The position numbers and the translations under genes are program-made. A model generated the notes under the pieces. It saw only the letters and a program-made list of their open reading frames with translations. It was not told the DNA's origin and made no database searches. A DNA stretch of 64,000 bases, from contig NZ_JAANCN010000001.1 of the NCBI RefSeq assembly GCF_011326735.1, positions 496,001 to 560,000 on the forward strand. The letters are read 5' to 3'. This document shows, piece by piece, positions 35,375 to 43,045 of this stretch (the first letter of the stretch is position 1; every line of letters begins with the position of its first letter). This stretch comes from Phycicoccus endophyticus. Lineage in GTDB: Bacteria; Actinomycetota; Actinomycetes; Actinomycetales; Dermatophilaceae.

Positions 35375-36352
35375 TCAGGGCGACATCTCGAGGCGCTGCT
35401 GCTCGGCCTCGACGTCGAAGTCGGCCGCCGGCCACTGCGGGTCCATCCCCTCCAGCGCCTCGAGGAGCAGGTTGGTCACGGCGAGGCGGGCGTACCACTT
35501 CCGGTCCGCGGGCACGACGTGCCACGGCGCGGCGTCGCTCGAGCACCGCTCCAGGGCGGCCTGGTAGGCCGCCATGTACTCCGGCCAGTGGGCGCGCTCG
35601 TCGAGGTCGCCGGGGTTGTACTTCCAGTGCTTGTCACCGCGGGCCAGCCGCTCGGCGAGGCGCTCCTTCTGCTCCTCGGGCGAGATGTGCAGCATCACCT
35701 TGACGACCGTCGTGCCGGCGTCGACGAGCCCCTGCTCGAAGTGGTTGATCTGGCCGTAGCGGCGCGCCCACGTCGCCCGGGGGACGAGGTCGTGCACCCG
35801 CACGACGAGCACGTCCTCGTAGTGCGAGCGGTCGAAGACGCCGATGATGCCCGGCCCGGGCAGGGCCCGGCGGATCCGCCAGAGGAAGGGGTGGCGTCTC
35901 TCCTCGGCCGTCGGCACCTTGAACGCGGTGATCCGTACGCCCTGCGGGTCCACCGCACCGACGACGTGCCGCATGATGCCGCCCTTGCCCGCCGTGTCCA
36001 TCCCCTGGATGACGAGCAGCACCGAGCGCTCGCCGCCACCGCGGGACTCCGCGAAGAGCCGCTCCTGGAGGTCGGACAGCCGCTGCTGGAGCCCGGCCAT
36101 GAGCGCCTCGGCGTCCTTCTTGCCTCCGTCGAACCCGGGGGTACCGCGGGTGTCGACGTCCGCGAGGTCGAACCCGTCTCCGACGCGCAGCACGTGCGAC
36201 CAGGATGCGGCCTCCACCGCCTCGTCCCGGCGCGCGGCCCGCGCGGCGTCCGCCTTCTTGCGGGCCTTCTTCGCGGCCTTCCCCCGCAGGGGCGCCGCCT
36301 CGGGCGCGCCGCCCTTGCCGCCGGACCTCTTCTTCTTCGTGCCCTTGCCCAT
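35375..36352 (-). CDS. ppk2: Polyphosphate kinase 2 family protein, second paralogue
   Basis: The 325 aa enzyme begins with about 45 Lys/Arg/Ala-rich residues (MGKGTKKKRSGGKGG...), probably disordered, then the PPK2 core with Walker A LVIQGMDTAGKGGIMRH, lid-like FLWRIRRALPGPG and Walker B GVFDRSHYEDVLV. The DRSHYEDV form fits the class III/PAP-type branch more than the DRSWYNRAG seen in the paralogue at 10290-11126. It is divergent from a RibD-like gene and shares with it a long palindrome. Confidence 0.9.
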   Translation of the reverse strand: MGKGTKKKRSGGKGGAPEAAPLRGKAAKKARKKADAARAARRDEAVEAASWSHVLRVGDGFDLADVDTRGTPGFDGGKKDAEALMAGLQQRLSDLQERLFAESRGGGERSVLLVIQGMDTAGKGGIMRHVVGAVDPQGVRITAFKVPTAEERRHPFLWRIRRALPGPGIIGVFDRSHYEDVLVVRVHDLVPRATWARRYGQINHFEQGLVDAGTTVVKVMLHISPEEQKERLAERLARGDKHWKYNPGDLDERAHWPEYMAAYQAALERCSSDAAPWHVVPADRKWYARLAVTNLLLEALEGMDPQWPAADFDVEAEQQRLEMSP

Positions 36353-36355
36353 GAC

Positions 36356-36388
36356 GGCATCCTCGCAGAGCCGGCCTGCGAGGATGCC
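36356..36388. promoter_or_regulatory. Perfect 13-bp inverted repeat between ppk2 and the RibD-like gene
   Basis: GGCATCCTCGCAG (36356-36368) and CTGCGAGGATGCC (36376-36388) flank a 7-nt loop. The right arm contains the GAGG and the ATG of the RibD-like gene, and the left arm begins four bases from the ppk2 ATG. It can act as an operator for both genes, or as an mRNA hairpin hiding the start of the RibD-like gene. Confidence 0.6.
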
Positions 36389-37151
36389 CCTCGTGCGCGT
36401 CCTCCTCGACCCCCGCCGGCCCGCGTCGCCCGGGTCGCGCCCGAGCACCGAGCAGCTCGCCGGGCTCTACGCGCCTCCGCGACGGCGCTGGGTGCGCTCG
36501 AACATGGTCACCACCCTCGACGGCTCGGCGACCGGTGCCGACGGCCGCAGCGGCTCGGTCGGCACCCCCGCCGACCGGCGGGTCTTCGACATCCTGCGGG
36601 GGCACGCCGACGCCGTCCTCGTCGGTGCCGGGACGGCGCGCGCCGAGGGGTACCGGCGCCTGCGCGTGACGCGGCGCACTCCGCATCCGGCCACGCTCGT
36701 CGCCGTGACCCGCAGCGGTGGGGTGCCGGACGGGCTGCGGTCCCCGACCGAGGGGCGCGGACCCGCCCTGCTCGTGACGTGTGCGGCCGCGGGGCCGCGC
36801 GCGCTCGCGCGGGCCCGCGCGACCCTCGGCGAGGAGTCGGTCCTCGTCTGCGGCGACGACCTCGTCGAGCTGCCCGCCGCCCTGGACGCCCTCGCCGAGC
36901 GCGGGCTGCGGCACGTCCTCCTCGAGGGCGGCCCGTCGCTGCTCGGGGCCGCGCTCGCGGCCGGGGTCGTCGACGAGATGGCCGTGACCGTGGCCCCCAC
37001 CGTTGTCGGGGGCGGCTTCCCGCGGATCGTTGCCGGCCCTGCCCTGGCCACCCCGGTGGGGGTCGCGGTGCGCCCGCACCTGCTGCTCGAGCAGGCCGGC
37101 ACCCTGCTCGGGCTGTGGCGGGTGCGCCGCCGGGGTCAGCCGGCCACGTAG
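36384..37151 (+). CDS. RibD C-terminal-type pyrimidine reductase
   Basis: The 255 aa protein is a stand-alone reductase domain of the RibD/HTP family (dihydrofolate-reductase fold): RSNMVTTLDGSATGADG, DAVLVGAGTARAEGYRRLR, VLLEGGPSLLGAALAAG and DEMAVTVAPTVVGGG. It lacks the deaminase half, so it could serve riboflavin synthesis or another NADPH-dependent reduction. The start codon lies in the right arm of the inverted repeat. Its end overlaps the convergent hydrolase gene by 16 nt. Confidence 0.85.
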   Translation: MPLVRVLLDPRRPASPGSRPSTEQLAGLYAPPRRRWVRSNMVTTLDGSATGADGRSGSVGTPADRRVFDILRGHADAVLVGAGTARAEGYRRLRVTRRTPHPATLVAVTRSGGVPDGLRSPTEGRGPALLVTCAAAGPRALARARATLGEESVLVCGDDLVELPAALDALAERGLRHVLLEGGPSLLGAALAAGVVDEMAVTVAPTVVGGGFPRIVAGPALATPVGVAVRPHLLLEQAGTLLGLWRVRRRGQPAT

Positions 37152-38335
37152 GCGCCGACGAGCTCCTCCCAGCGCTGAGGGTCGGTGTTCCACTCCTTGC
37201 AGTGCCGCGCGAGCCGCCACTGTTGGAAGTCGACGAGGTCGGGACGGGCCTGCGCCAGCGCGAGCGAGGGGCCGAAGGGCACGAACTCGTCGTCGGCGGA
37301 GTGGATGAGCAGGACGCGGTGGCGCAGCTCGTCGGCCCGGCGCACCCAGTCGGTGAGGGCGAGGTCGACCCCCTCGTGCACGCCGACGAGCCGGTGTCCC
37401 CAGCGCTGGCGCATCATCACCCGGGCCAGCGAGCCGACCGGCCGCGGCAGGTGGTGCTCGCGGGCGTGGTGGGCCAGGACGTCGCCCCAGTCGACGACGG
37501 GTGCGTCGAGCACCACCCGGCTGACCGCGTCCGCCCGCGGCGAGCGGTCGAGCACCTGCAGCACGATGGCACCGCCCATCGACCAGCCCGCGAGGAGCAG
37601 CTCGCCGGCACCGCGCGCCGCCGCGTACCCCATCGCCGCGTCGACGTCGCGCCACTCCGAGAGCCCGAGTGCGTAGCGCCCGTCCGGCCCGGCGGGCACG
37701 CCCTCGTCGTTGCGGTAGCTCGGCACGAGGCAGGTCCAGCCCTGCGCGAGCAGCGGCGGCACGGCCCGCAGCACCTCCTCGCGCCGCGCGCCGCGGCCGT
37801 GGACGAGCACGGCCCAACGGTCGGTCGGGGAGCCGCCCGGGGCGACGACCCACGCCGGCATCGGGCCGAGCTCGCCGTCGTAGGTGACGTGCTCGGTGGG
37901 CAGCCCGAGGCTCTCCTGCGGCGGCCCCCCGTGGAAGTAGGAGTTCCAGCGGGCCGGCCCGGGGGCGAGCCGCCCCCGGTCGACCCCGAGCAGCTCGCGG
38001 CGCACGGCCCCCGCGGCGGGGTCCAGCTCGAGCACCTCGCCGAGGCGCGCGTGCCCCTCCCCGCCGTCGAGCCACAGCCCGTACCGTCCGGGGACGACCG
38101 TCTCGGCGGTCGTCTCGAGGGTGACCTCCCCCTCCCCGACCTCCCGGACCAGCACGTCGTCGGGGCGACGAGCCTCGGGCGTGAGCACCCGGCGGGCGAA
38201 GTACGCCGCGGCGGCCAGCGACCCCCCACCCGAGGCGAGCGCCGCCGTCCCGCTGACCGCGGCCCCGGCGACCGCCGCGCGACGTGCCCGGGGGTGCCCG
38301 CGCAGGGGCTGGGCGCGCGTCACCGGCCCGCTCAT
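37136..38335 (-). CDS. Alpha/beta hydrolase, membrane-anchored or secreted
   Basis: The 399 aa protein starts with an Arg-rich segment and an Ala/Gly-rich hydrophobic stretch (about residues 20-48) that could be a signal or anchor. The hydrolase fold follows with oxyanion VLVHGRGARREE, nucleophile elbow LLAGWSMGGAIV, acid HSADDEFVP and a C-terminal histidine in LARHCKEWN. The region before the fold (about residues 60-150) is unassigned. It overlaps ligD by four bases (ATGA), so both are in one transcript. Substrate unknown. Confidence 0.85.
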   Translation of the reverse strand: MSGPVTRAQPLRGHPRARRAAVAGAAVSGTAALASGGGSLAAAAYFARRVLTPEARRPDDVLVREVGEGEVTLETTAETVVPGRYGLWLDGGEGHARLGEVLELDPAAGAVRRELLGVDRGRLAPGPARWNSYFHGGPPQESLGLPTEHVTYDGELGPMPAWVVAPGGSPTDRWAVLVHGRGARREEVLRAVPPLLAQGWTCLVPSYRNDEGVPAGPDGRYALGLSEWRDVDAAMGYAAARGAGELLLAGWSMGGAIVLQVLDRSPRADAVSRVVLDAPVVDWGDVLAHHAREHHLPRPVGSLARVMMRQRWGHRLVGVHEGVDLALTDWVRRADELRHRVLLIHSADDEFVPFGPSLALAQARPDLVDFQQWRLARHCKEWNTDPQRWEELVGAYVAG

Positions 38336-40500
38336 CGCCGGCCGCCCGCGAGGACGGCCGACAGGTCGTAGGACACCGGCTCCTCGAGCTGGTCGTAGGT
38401 GCACTCGCGCGGGTCCTTGTCGGGGCGCCAGCGGACGAACTGTGCCGTGTGCCGGAAGCGGACGCCCTCGAGGTGGTCGTAGCGCACCTCGACGACCCGC
38501 TCCGGGCGCAGCGGCGTGAAGGAGAGGTCCTTGCCGGCGGCCCACCGGCTGCCGGCGGCGTTCTGCGGGGTGCGCGTACCCTCCTCCTGCCGCGCCCAGG
38601 CCCACGGGTGGTCCTCGAAGCCGGTGACGAGGGGCTGCAGCTCCTCGAACAGCTCGCGGCGCCGGGCCATCGGGAAGGCGCCGATGACCCCGACCGACAG
38701 CAGCGTCCCGGTGTCGTCGTGGATGCCGAGCAGCAGGCTGCCCACGGCGTCGGGGCCGGACTTGTGGGTGCGGTAGCCGGCGACGACACAGTCGGCGGTG
38801 CGCTCGTGCTTGACCTTGAGCATGGTGCGCCGATCCGGCTCGTACCGGCCGTCGACCGGTTTGGCGACGAGCCCGTCCAGGCCGGCACCCTCGAACTCGG
38901 TGAACCAGGCGGCGGCGACCTCGGGGTCGGAGGTCGCCGGCGTCAGGTGCACGGGTGGGCGCGCGTCGGCGAGGGCCCGCTCGAGCAGTGCACGGCGCTC
39001 GGCGAACGGCCGCCCCGTGAGGTCGTCGTCGCCGAGGGCGAGCAGGTCGAAGGCGACGAACCGGGCCGGGGTCTGCGCGGCGAGCCGGGCCACCCGGCTG
39101 GCCGCGGGGTGGATGCGCTGGCTCAGCAGCTCGAAGTCGAGCCGGTCCTCGCCGGGACGCACGACGATGATCTCGCCGTCGACGACGCAGCGCTGCGGGA
39201 GGTTGTCGAGGACGGCCTCGACGACCTCGGGGAAGTAGCGCGTCATCGGCTTCTCGTTGCGGCTGCCGATCTCGACCCGGTCGCCGGAGCGGAAGACGAT
39301 GGAGCGGAAGCCGTCCCACTTCGGCTCGTAGACGACCTCGGTGTCCTGGAGCGCCTTGGCGTCCAGGCCCCGGACCGGCTTGGCGAGCATCGGCGGCACC
39401 GGCGGCACGAGGGGGATCCCCCACTCCTCGCGCAGGGCGGCGTCGCGCTCGGCCTTGGGCGCCATGTACTCGTCGTCGGCCTTGTCCTGCCGGCGCTTGC
39501 TCGGCTGCACCCGCGGCGGCTCGCCGGGCATCTTCGGGTAGTCCGGGGGGAAGCTGAGCTCCCCGAGGCCGCGCTCCTGGACATCCTTGTCCCACAGGAC
39601 GACCGCCGCGGCGACGTCGCCCACCGCGTCGTCGATGCCGGCCCAGGCGTCACCGCGGTCCTCGAGGACGTCCGGGACGGTGAGCACCGTGAAGTCGCCC
39701 GGGGCGACCGTGCCGAGCTCCTCCCAGCTGACCGGCATCGACACCGGAGCACCGGGCAGCGGCCGTGGGCTGTAGGCGGAGGCGATCGTGCGGTCGCGGC
39801 AGGCCTGGTTGAAGTCGACGAAGACCCGTTCGCCGCGCTCCTCCTTCCACCACGAGGCCGTGACGAGCCGCGGCAGGCGCCGCTCGAGCTCGCGGGCGAT
39901 GCCGATCACCCCGTGCCTGACGTCGAGGAACTCGTGGGTCGGCCGGATGCGGGCGTACACGTGCACGCCGCGGTTGCCGCTGGTCTTGGCCCACGCGGTC
40001 AGGCCGAGCTCGGCGAGCAGCTCACGCAGCGCCCGGGCCGCCTCGACGGCGTCGGTGAAGGTGCGGCCGGGCTGCGGGTCGAGGTCGACGCGCAGCTCGT
40101 CCGGGTTGTCGGTGTCGGCGGTGCGCACCGGCCACGGGTGGAAGGTGACGGTGTTCATCTGCACGGCCCAGAGCGCCGTGGCGACCTCGTCGACGACGAG
40201 CTGGGGGTGCCGGCGGCCGCTCGGGTAGCGGCAGGAGACGGTACGCACCCACTCCGGCATCCCCGTGGGTGGGTTCTTCTGGTAGAACTCCTCGCCCCCG
40301 ACGCCGTCGGGGAAGCGCTGCAGGGTGACCGGACGGTCGCCGATGTGGCGCACGAGGGGGTCACCGACGGCCATGACGTAGCCCGCGAGGTCGCCCTTGG
40401 TGACACCGGCGTCGGGCCACATGACCCGGTCGGGGCTGCTCAGGCGCACCTGGCGGAGCCCGCCGGGGCCCTCGACCTCGACGATCTGCGCATCGGCCAT
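38332..40500 (-). CDS. ligD: LigD-type polymerase-ligase fusion
   Basis: The 722 aa protein joins an N-terminal archaeo-eukaryotic primase/polymerase domain (residues 1-290, catalytic DLDP at 139-142, and AKTSGNRGVHVYA) to an ATP-dependent ligase domain (about 365-700) with the adenylated lysine in EPKWDG (K394), GEIIVV and the OB-fold. There is no 3'-phosphoesterase domain, unlike mycobacterial LigD (POL-PE-LIG), and no ku gene in the window. Role: non-homologous end joining or gap repair. TAGGCT lies 6 nt before the ATG (leaderless). Confidence 0.93.
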   Translation of the reverse strand: MADAQIVEVEGPGGLRQVRLSSPDRVMWPDAGVTKGDLAGYVMAVGDPLVRHIGDRPVTLQRFPDGVGGEEFYQKNPPTGMPEWVRTVSCRYPSGRRHPQLVVDEVATALWAVQMNTVTFHPWPVRTADTDNPDELRVDLDPQPGRTFTDAVEAARALRELLAELGLTAWAKTSGNRGVHVYARIRPTHEFLDVRHGVIGIARELERRLPRLVTASWWKEERGERVFVDFNQACRDRTIASAYSPRPLPGAPVSMPVSWEELGTVAPGDFTVLTVPDVLEDRGDAWAGIDDAVGDVAAAVVLWDKDVQERGLGELSFPPDYPKMPGEPPRVQPSKRRQDKADDEYMAPKAERDAALREEWGIPLVPPVPPMLAKPVRGLDAKALQDTEVVYEPKWDGFRSIVFRSGDRVEIGSRNEKPMTRYFPEVVEAVLDNLPQRCVVDGEIIVVRPGEDRLDFELLSQRIHPAASRVARLAAQTPARFVAFDLLALGDDDLTGRPFAERRALLERALADARPPVHLTPATSDPEVAAAWFTEFEGAGLDGLVAKPVDGRYEPDRRTMLKVKHERTADCVVAGYRTHKSGPDAVGSLLLGIHDDTGTLLSVGVIGAFPMARRRELFEELQPLVTGFEDHPWAWARQEEGTRTPQNAAGSRWAAGKDLSFTPLRPERVVEVRYDHLEGVRFRHTAQFVRWRPDKDPRECTYDQLEEPVSYDLSAVLAGGRR

Positions 40501-40602
40501 GCCCGGAGCCTAACGAGGGGCGAGGGCCGTCGGGTTCTCACGAGGTCCTTTCACCCCCGGCATCCCGGGAACCATCACCCGCGTCTCGGTGTTGGGACGG
40601 GC

Positions 40603-41034
40603 ATGACGATGAAGCCGACCGGCCACGAGTACACCGTGCGCAAGTCCGACGCCGAGTGGCGTGAGCAGCTCTCACCCGCGGAGTACCAGGTGCTGCGCGA
40701 GGCGGGGACGGAGCGGCCGTGGACCGGCGAGTACACCGACAGCAAGACCGTCGGGGTGTACGCGTGCCGGGCCTGTGGCGCGGAGCTGTTCCGCTCGGAC
40801 ACCAAGTTCGAGTCGCACTGCGGGTGGCCCTCGTTCTGGAGCCCGCTCGCCGGCGATGCCGTCGAGCTCCTCGAGGACCGCTCGCTCGGCATGGCGCGCG
40901 TCGAGGTGCGGTGTGCCTCGTGCGGCAGCCACCTCGGCCACGTCTTCGAGGGCGAGGGCTTCGACACCCCGACCGACCAGCGCTTCTGCATCAACTCGGT
41001 GAGCCTCACGCTGCATCCCACCTCCCCCGCCTGA
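40603..41034 (+). CDS. msrB: Peptide methionine (R)-S-oxide reductase
   Basis: The 143 aa MsrB reduces methionine-R-sulfoxide in proteins. It has two zinc CXXC pairs (CRAC and CASC), HCGWPSFW, HLGHVF and the catalytic cysteine in RFCINSVSL. Length is typical of free-standing MsrB. A copy of the hairpin repeat begins at the base after its stop codon. Confidence 0.96.
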   Translation: MTMKPTGHEYTVRKSDAEWREQLSPAEYQVLREAGTERPWTGEYTDSKTVGVYACRACGAELFRSDTKFESHCGWPSFWSPLAGDAVELLEDRSLGMARVEVRCASCGSHLGHVFEGEGFDTPTDQRFCINSVSLTLHPTSPA

Positions 41035-41112
41035 CCCCAACTTTCCCTCCGGCTGCCGGAACCTTCAGCGACCTGCCGGTTGCAAGGGGTCGTTCGCCGA
41101 AGGTTCCGGCAG
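41035..41112 (+). repeat. Stop-anchored hairpin repeat, copy B (loop inverted)
   Basis: CCCCAACTTTCCCTCCGG begins immediately after the msrB TGA. The stem is CTGCCGGAACCTTC (41053-41066) with GAAGGTTCCGGCAG (41099-41112), perfect over 14 bp. The loop, GCGACCTGCCGG...GCAAGGGG, is the reverse complement of the loop in copies A1 and C while the outer flank keeps its orientation. No gene is seen in 41113-41220. Confidence 0.85.
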
Positions 41113-41220
41113 GTCGGGCTCGACGCGGCGAGTCATCCGTAGGGTTTCCGACCGCGTGGCTGGCCGGCGCGGGACACGGTCGAGCCCGGCGGGCCGCTCG
41201 AGCGATGACGAGAGTCGAGC

Positions 41221-42132
41221 TCAGGCGGCACGCACGGCAGAACGTACGGCGGCGGCGACGGCGCCGGGGCGTTCGAGGTCTGCCCACGTGATGCGGACGA
41301 CGACGTAGCCGAGCCGGCGGAGCCGGTCCTCTCGTCGCTTCTCGGCCCAGAGCACCGCCGGGTCGCCCGAGCCGTACTTCACCCGGCCGTCGAACTCGAC
41401 GATGACGTTGCTCCCCTCCACGAGCCAGTCGACCCGGGCGACGAGCCGTCCCCGGCCGTCCCGGATCTCGACCTGCGGGGTCACCGCGATACCGGCGAGG
41501 GCGAGCGCCAGGCCGCACCGTGACTCCCCGACCGACTCGCGACGTCCGTCGGCCAGGTGCATCGTCGCCAGCGCGCGACTTCCGTGCCGCCAGGTCGCGA
41601 CGGCGGCCACCTCCGTAGCGAGCGCGTCTGCCTCCACGAGGCCTCGGTGGAGCGCGGCGTCGGCCGACACCACGCCCGGCGCGATCCCGTGGTCGACCGC
41701 GTGCTCGACCAGCGCGCGAGCGACGGGCTGGGCCGGTCCGACCGCCGACGGGGCGACCTCGCCGACGCCGTGCCGGACGGTGAAGCAGGCAACCCCGCGC
41801 CACCGGTCGGGCGGGCGGCGTACGAGGGGGCGGCGCAGGTCGACACCCCACACCGGCAGGCCGTGGGCGAGGACGGCAGAGGTCCCGGCGAGGACCGCGT
41901 CCGGGTACACCAGGAGCGCCGCGGCGCACAGCTGGAGGTGACGGCGCTCGGCATCCGGCTCGAGGAGGGCGCTGACGAGGTACACGCCGCGGCCCGGATG
42001 CGCGAGCACCCCGGCTCGCACGAGCGCGACCAGGCCGGGCGCCGAGATGCCGCACGCCGCGGCCTGGGCGGTCGTGAAGGCACCGTGCTGGGCAGCAGCG
42101 GTGTCCAGGAGGGCGGCATCGAGGGTCGGCAC
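41221..42132 (-). CDS. AbiEi-like HTH plus DUF559/Vsr-like nuclease-fold protein
   Basis: The 303 aa protein has an N-terminal winged HTH of the AbiEi antitoxin type (HGAFTTAQAAACGISAPGL ... GRGVYLV, residues 15-55) and a C-terminal DUF559-type PD-(D/E)XK fold: VARVDWLV, VIVEFDGRVKYG and LWAEKRREDRLRRLGYVVVRITW. The acidic residues and lysine expected of an active nuclease are present. No AbiEii toxin partner is adjacent. The gene is flanked by oppositely oriented hairpin repeats (41035-41112, 42243-42319). The family is often multicopy in actinobacteria; its role is unknown. Confidence 0.8.
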   Translation of the reverse strand: MPTLDAALLDTAAAQHGAFTTAQAAACGISAPGLVALVRAGVLAHPGRGVYLVSALLEPDAERRHLQLCAAALLVYPDAVLAGTSAVLAHGLPVWGVDLRRPLVRRPPDRWRGVACFTVRHGVGEVAPSAVGPAQPVARALVEHAVDHGIAPGVVSADAALHRGLVEADALATEVAAVATWRHGSRALATMHLADGRRESVGESRCGLALALAGIAVTPQVEIRDGRGRLVARVDWLVEGSNVIVEFDGRVKYGSGDPAVLWAEKRREDRLRRLGYVVVRITWADLERPGAVAAAVRSAVRAA

Positions 42133-42242
42133 GAGCCGATCATCGGACTGCTCGAGACGGCCATCCAGGCGTCAACCCCGGGCTGTGGACGACCCGGTCG
42201 TGACGCGGGCCCTGTGGACGGGACCGCTGCGGGCGTCCGTCA

Positions 42243-42319
42243 TGCCGGAAGCTTCAGCGACCTGCCGCGTACAAGGGGCCGCTCACTGAAGGTTCCGGCA
42301 GCCGGAGAGAAAGTTGTGG
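42243..42319 (-). repeat. Stop-anchored hairpin repeat, copy C
   Basis: On the minus strand CCACAACTTTCTCTCCGG starts at the base after the hemQ TGA (42319), followed by the stem CTGCCGGAACCTTCAG (42301-42286) and CTGAAGCTTCCGGCA (42257-42243). Loop orientation relative to the flank matches copy A1. It lies between hemQ and the nuclease-like gene, both on the minus strand, so it could terminate hemQ transcripts. Bases 42133-42242 hold no other feature. Confidence 0.85.
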
Positions 42320-43045
42320 TCAGCGGAGGCGGGTGAGCAGGTCGCGGACCTCGACCCGCGGGCCGGTGTGGAAGGGGACCTCCTCGCGCACGTGCATCCG
42401 GGCGCGCGAGGCCCGCAGGTCGCGCATCAGGTCGACGATGCGGTGCAGCTCGTCGGCCTCGAAGGCGAGGATCCACTCGTAGTCGCCGAGCGCGAACGAG
42501 GAGATGGTGTTCGCCCGCACGTCCGGGTAGCCGCGCGCCATCTGCCCGTGCTCGACGAGCAGGTCGCGTCGCTCCTCGTCCTCGAGCAGGTACCAGTCGT
42601 AGGAGCGCACGAACGGGTAGACGCACACGTACCGGCGCGCCTCCTCCTCGGCCATGAAGGCCGGGATGTGGCTCTTGTTGAACTCCGCCGGGCGGTGCAG
42701 CGCGGCGGCCGACCACACCGGCTCCAGGTGCTCACCGAGGCCGGTGCGCAGCAGCCGGTGGTAGGCGTCCTGGAGGGCCTCGATCGTCGGCGCGTGCCAC
42801 CAGACCATGACGTCGGCGTCGCCACGCAGCCCGGCCACGTCGTAGACGCCACGCACGACGACGTCGTCCTCGGCGAGCGCGGCGAACAGCTGCTCGACCT
42901 CGTCGGCGAGCGCGTCGCGGTCGGCGTCCCCGACCGGCTCGGCGAGGGCGAACACCGACCACATGGCGTAGCGGATGGTGTCGTTGATCTCCCGGATGCG
43001 GGAGGCCCCGGGCCTGCTCGGCGCGGGGCGGCTGGGGGTGCTCAT
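42320..43045 (-). CDS. hemQ: Coproheme decarboxylase HemQ
   Basis: The 241 aa chlorite-dismutase-family protein decarboxylates coproheme III to heme b, the last step of the coproporphyrin-dependent pathway of actinobacteria and firmicutes. It shows [38 protein letters not shown], and the proximal-histidine segment [14 protein letters not shown]. The ATG overlaps the hemG stop (ATGA). A hairpin repeat starts right after its stop. Confidence 0.93.
   Translation of the reverse strand: MSTPSRPAPSRPGASRIREINDTIRYAMWSVFALAEPVGDADRDALADEVEQLFAALAEDDVVVRGVYDVAGLRGDADVMVWWHAPTIEALQDAYHRLLRTGLGEHLEPVWSAAALHRPAEFNKSHIPAFMAEEEARRYVCVYPFVRSYDWYLLEDEERRDLLVEHGQMARGYPDVRANTISSFALGDYEWILAFEADELHRIVDLMRDLRASRARMHVREEVPFHTGPRVEVRDLLTRLR

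Noticed and set aside
35634-38888. A 1084-codon minus-strand open frame
   Set aside because: It overlaps ppk2, the RibD-like gene, the hydrolase and ligD, all of which have clear motifs in other frames; composition is Arg/Ala/Pro-rich shadow.
38332-40500. Complete NHEJ operon (ku-ligD)
   Set aside because: No Ku-like protein is encoded on either side; the neighbours are a hydrolase and msrB.
41221-42132. Complete AbiE toxin-antitoxin system
   Set aside because: Only the AbiEi-like HTH is present, fused to a nuclease fold; there is no AbiEii nucleotidyltransferase gene next to it.
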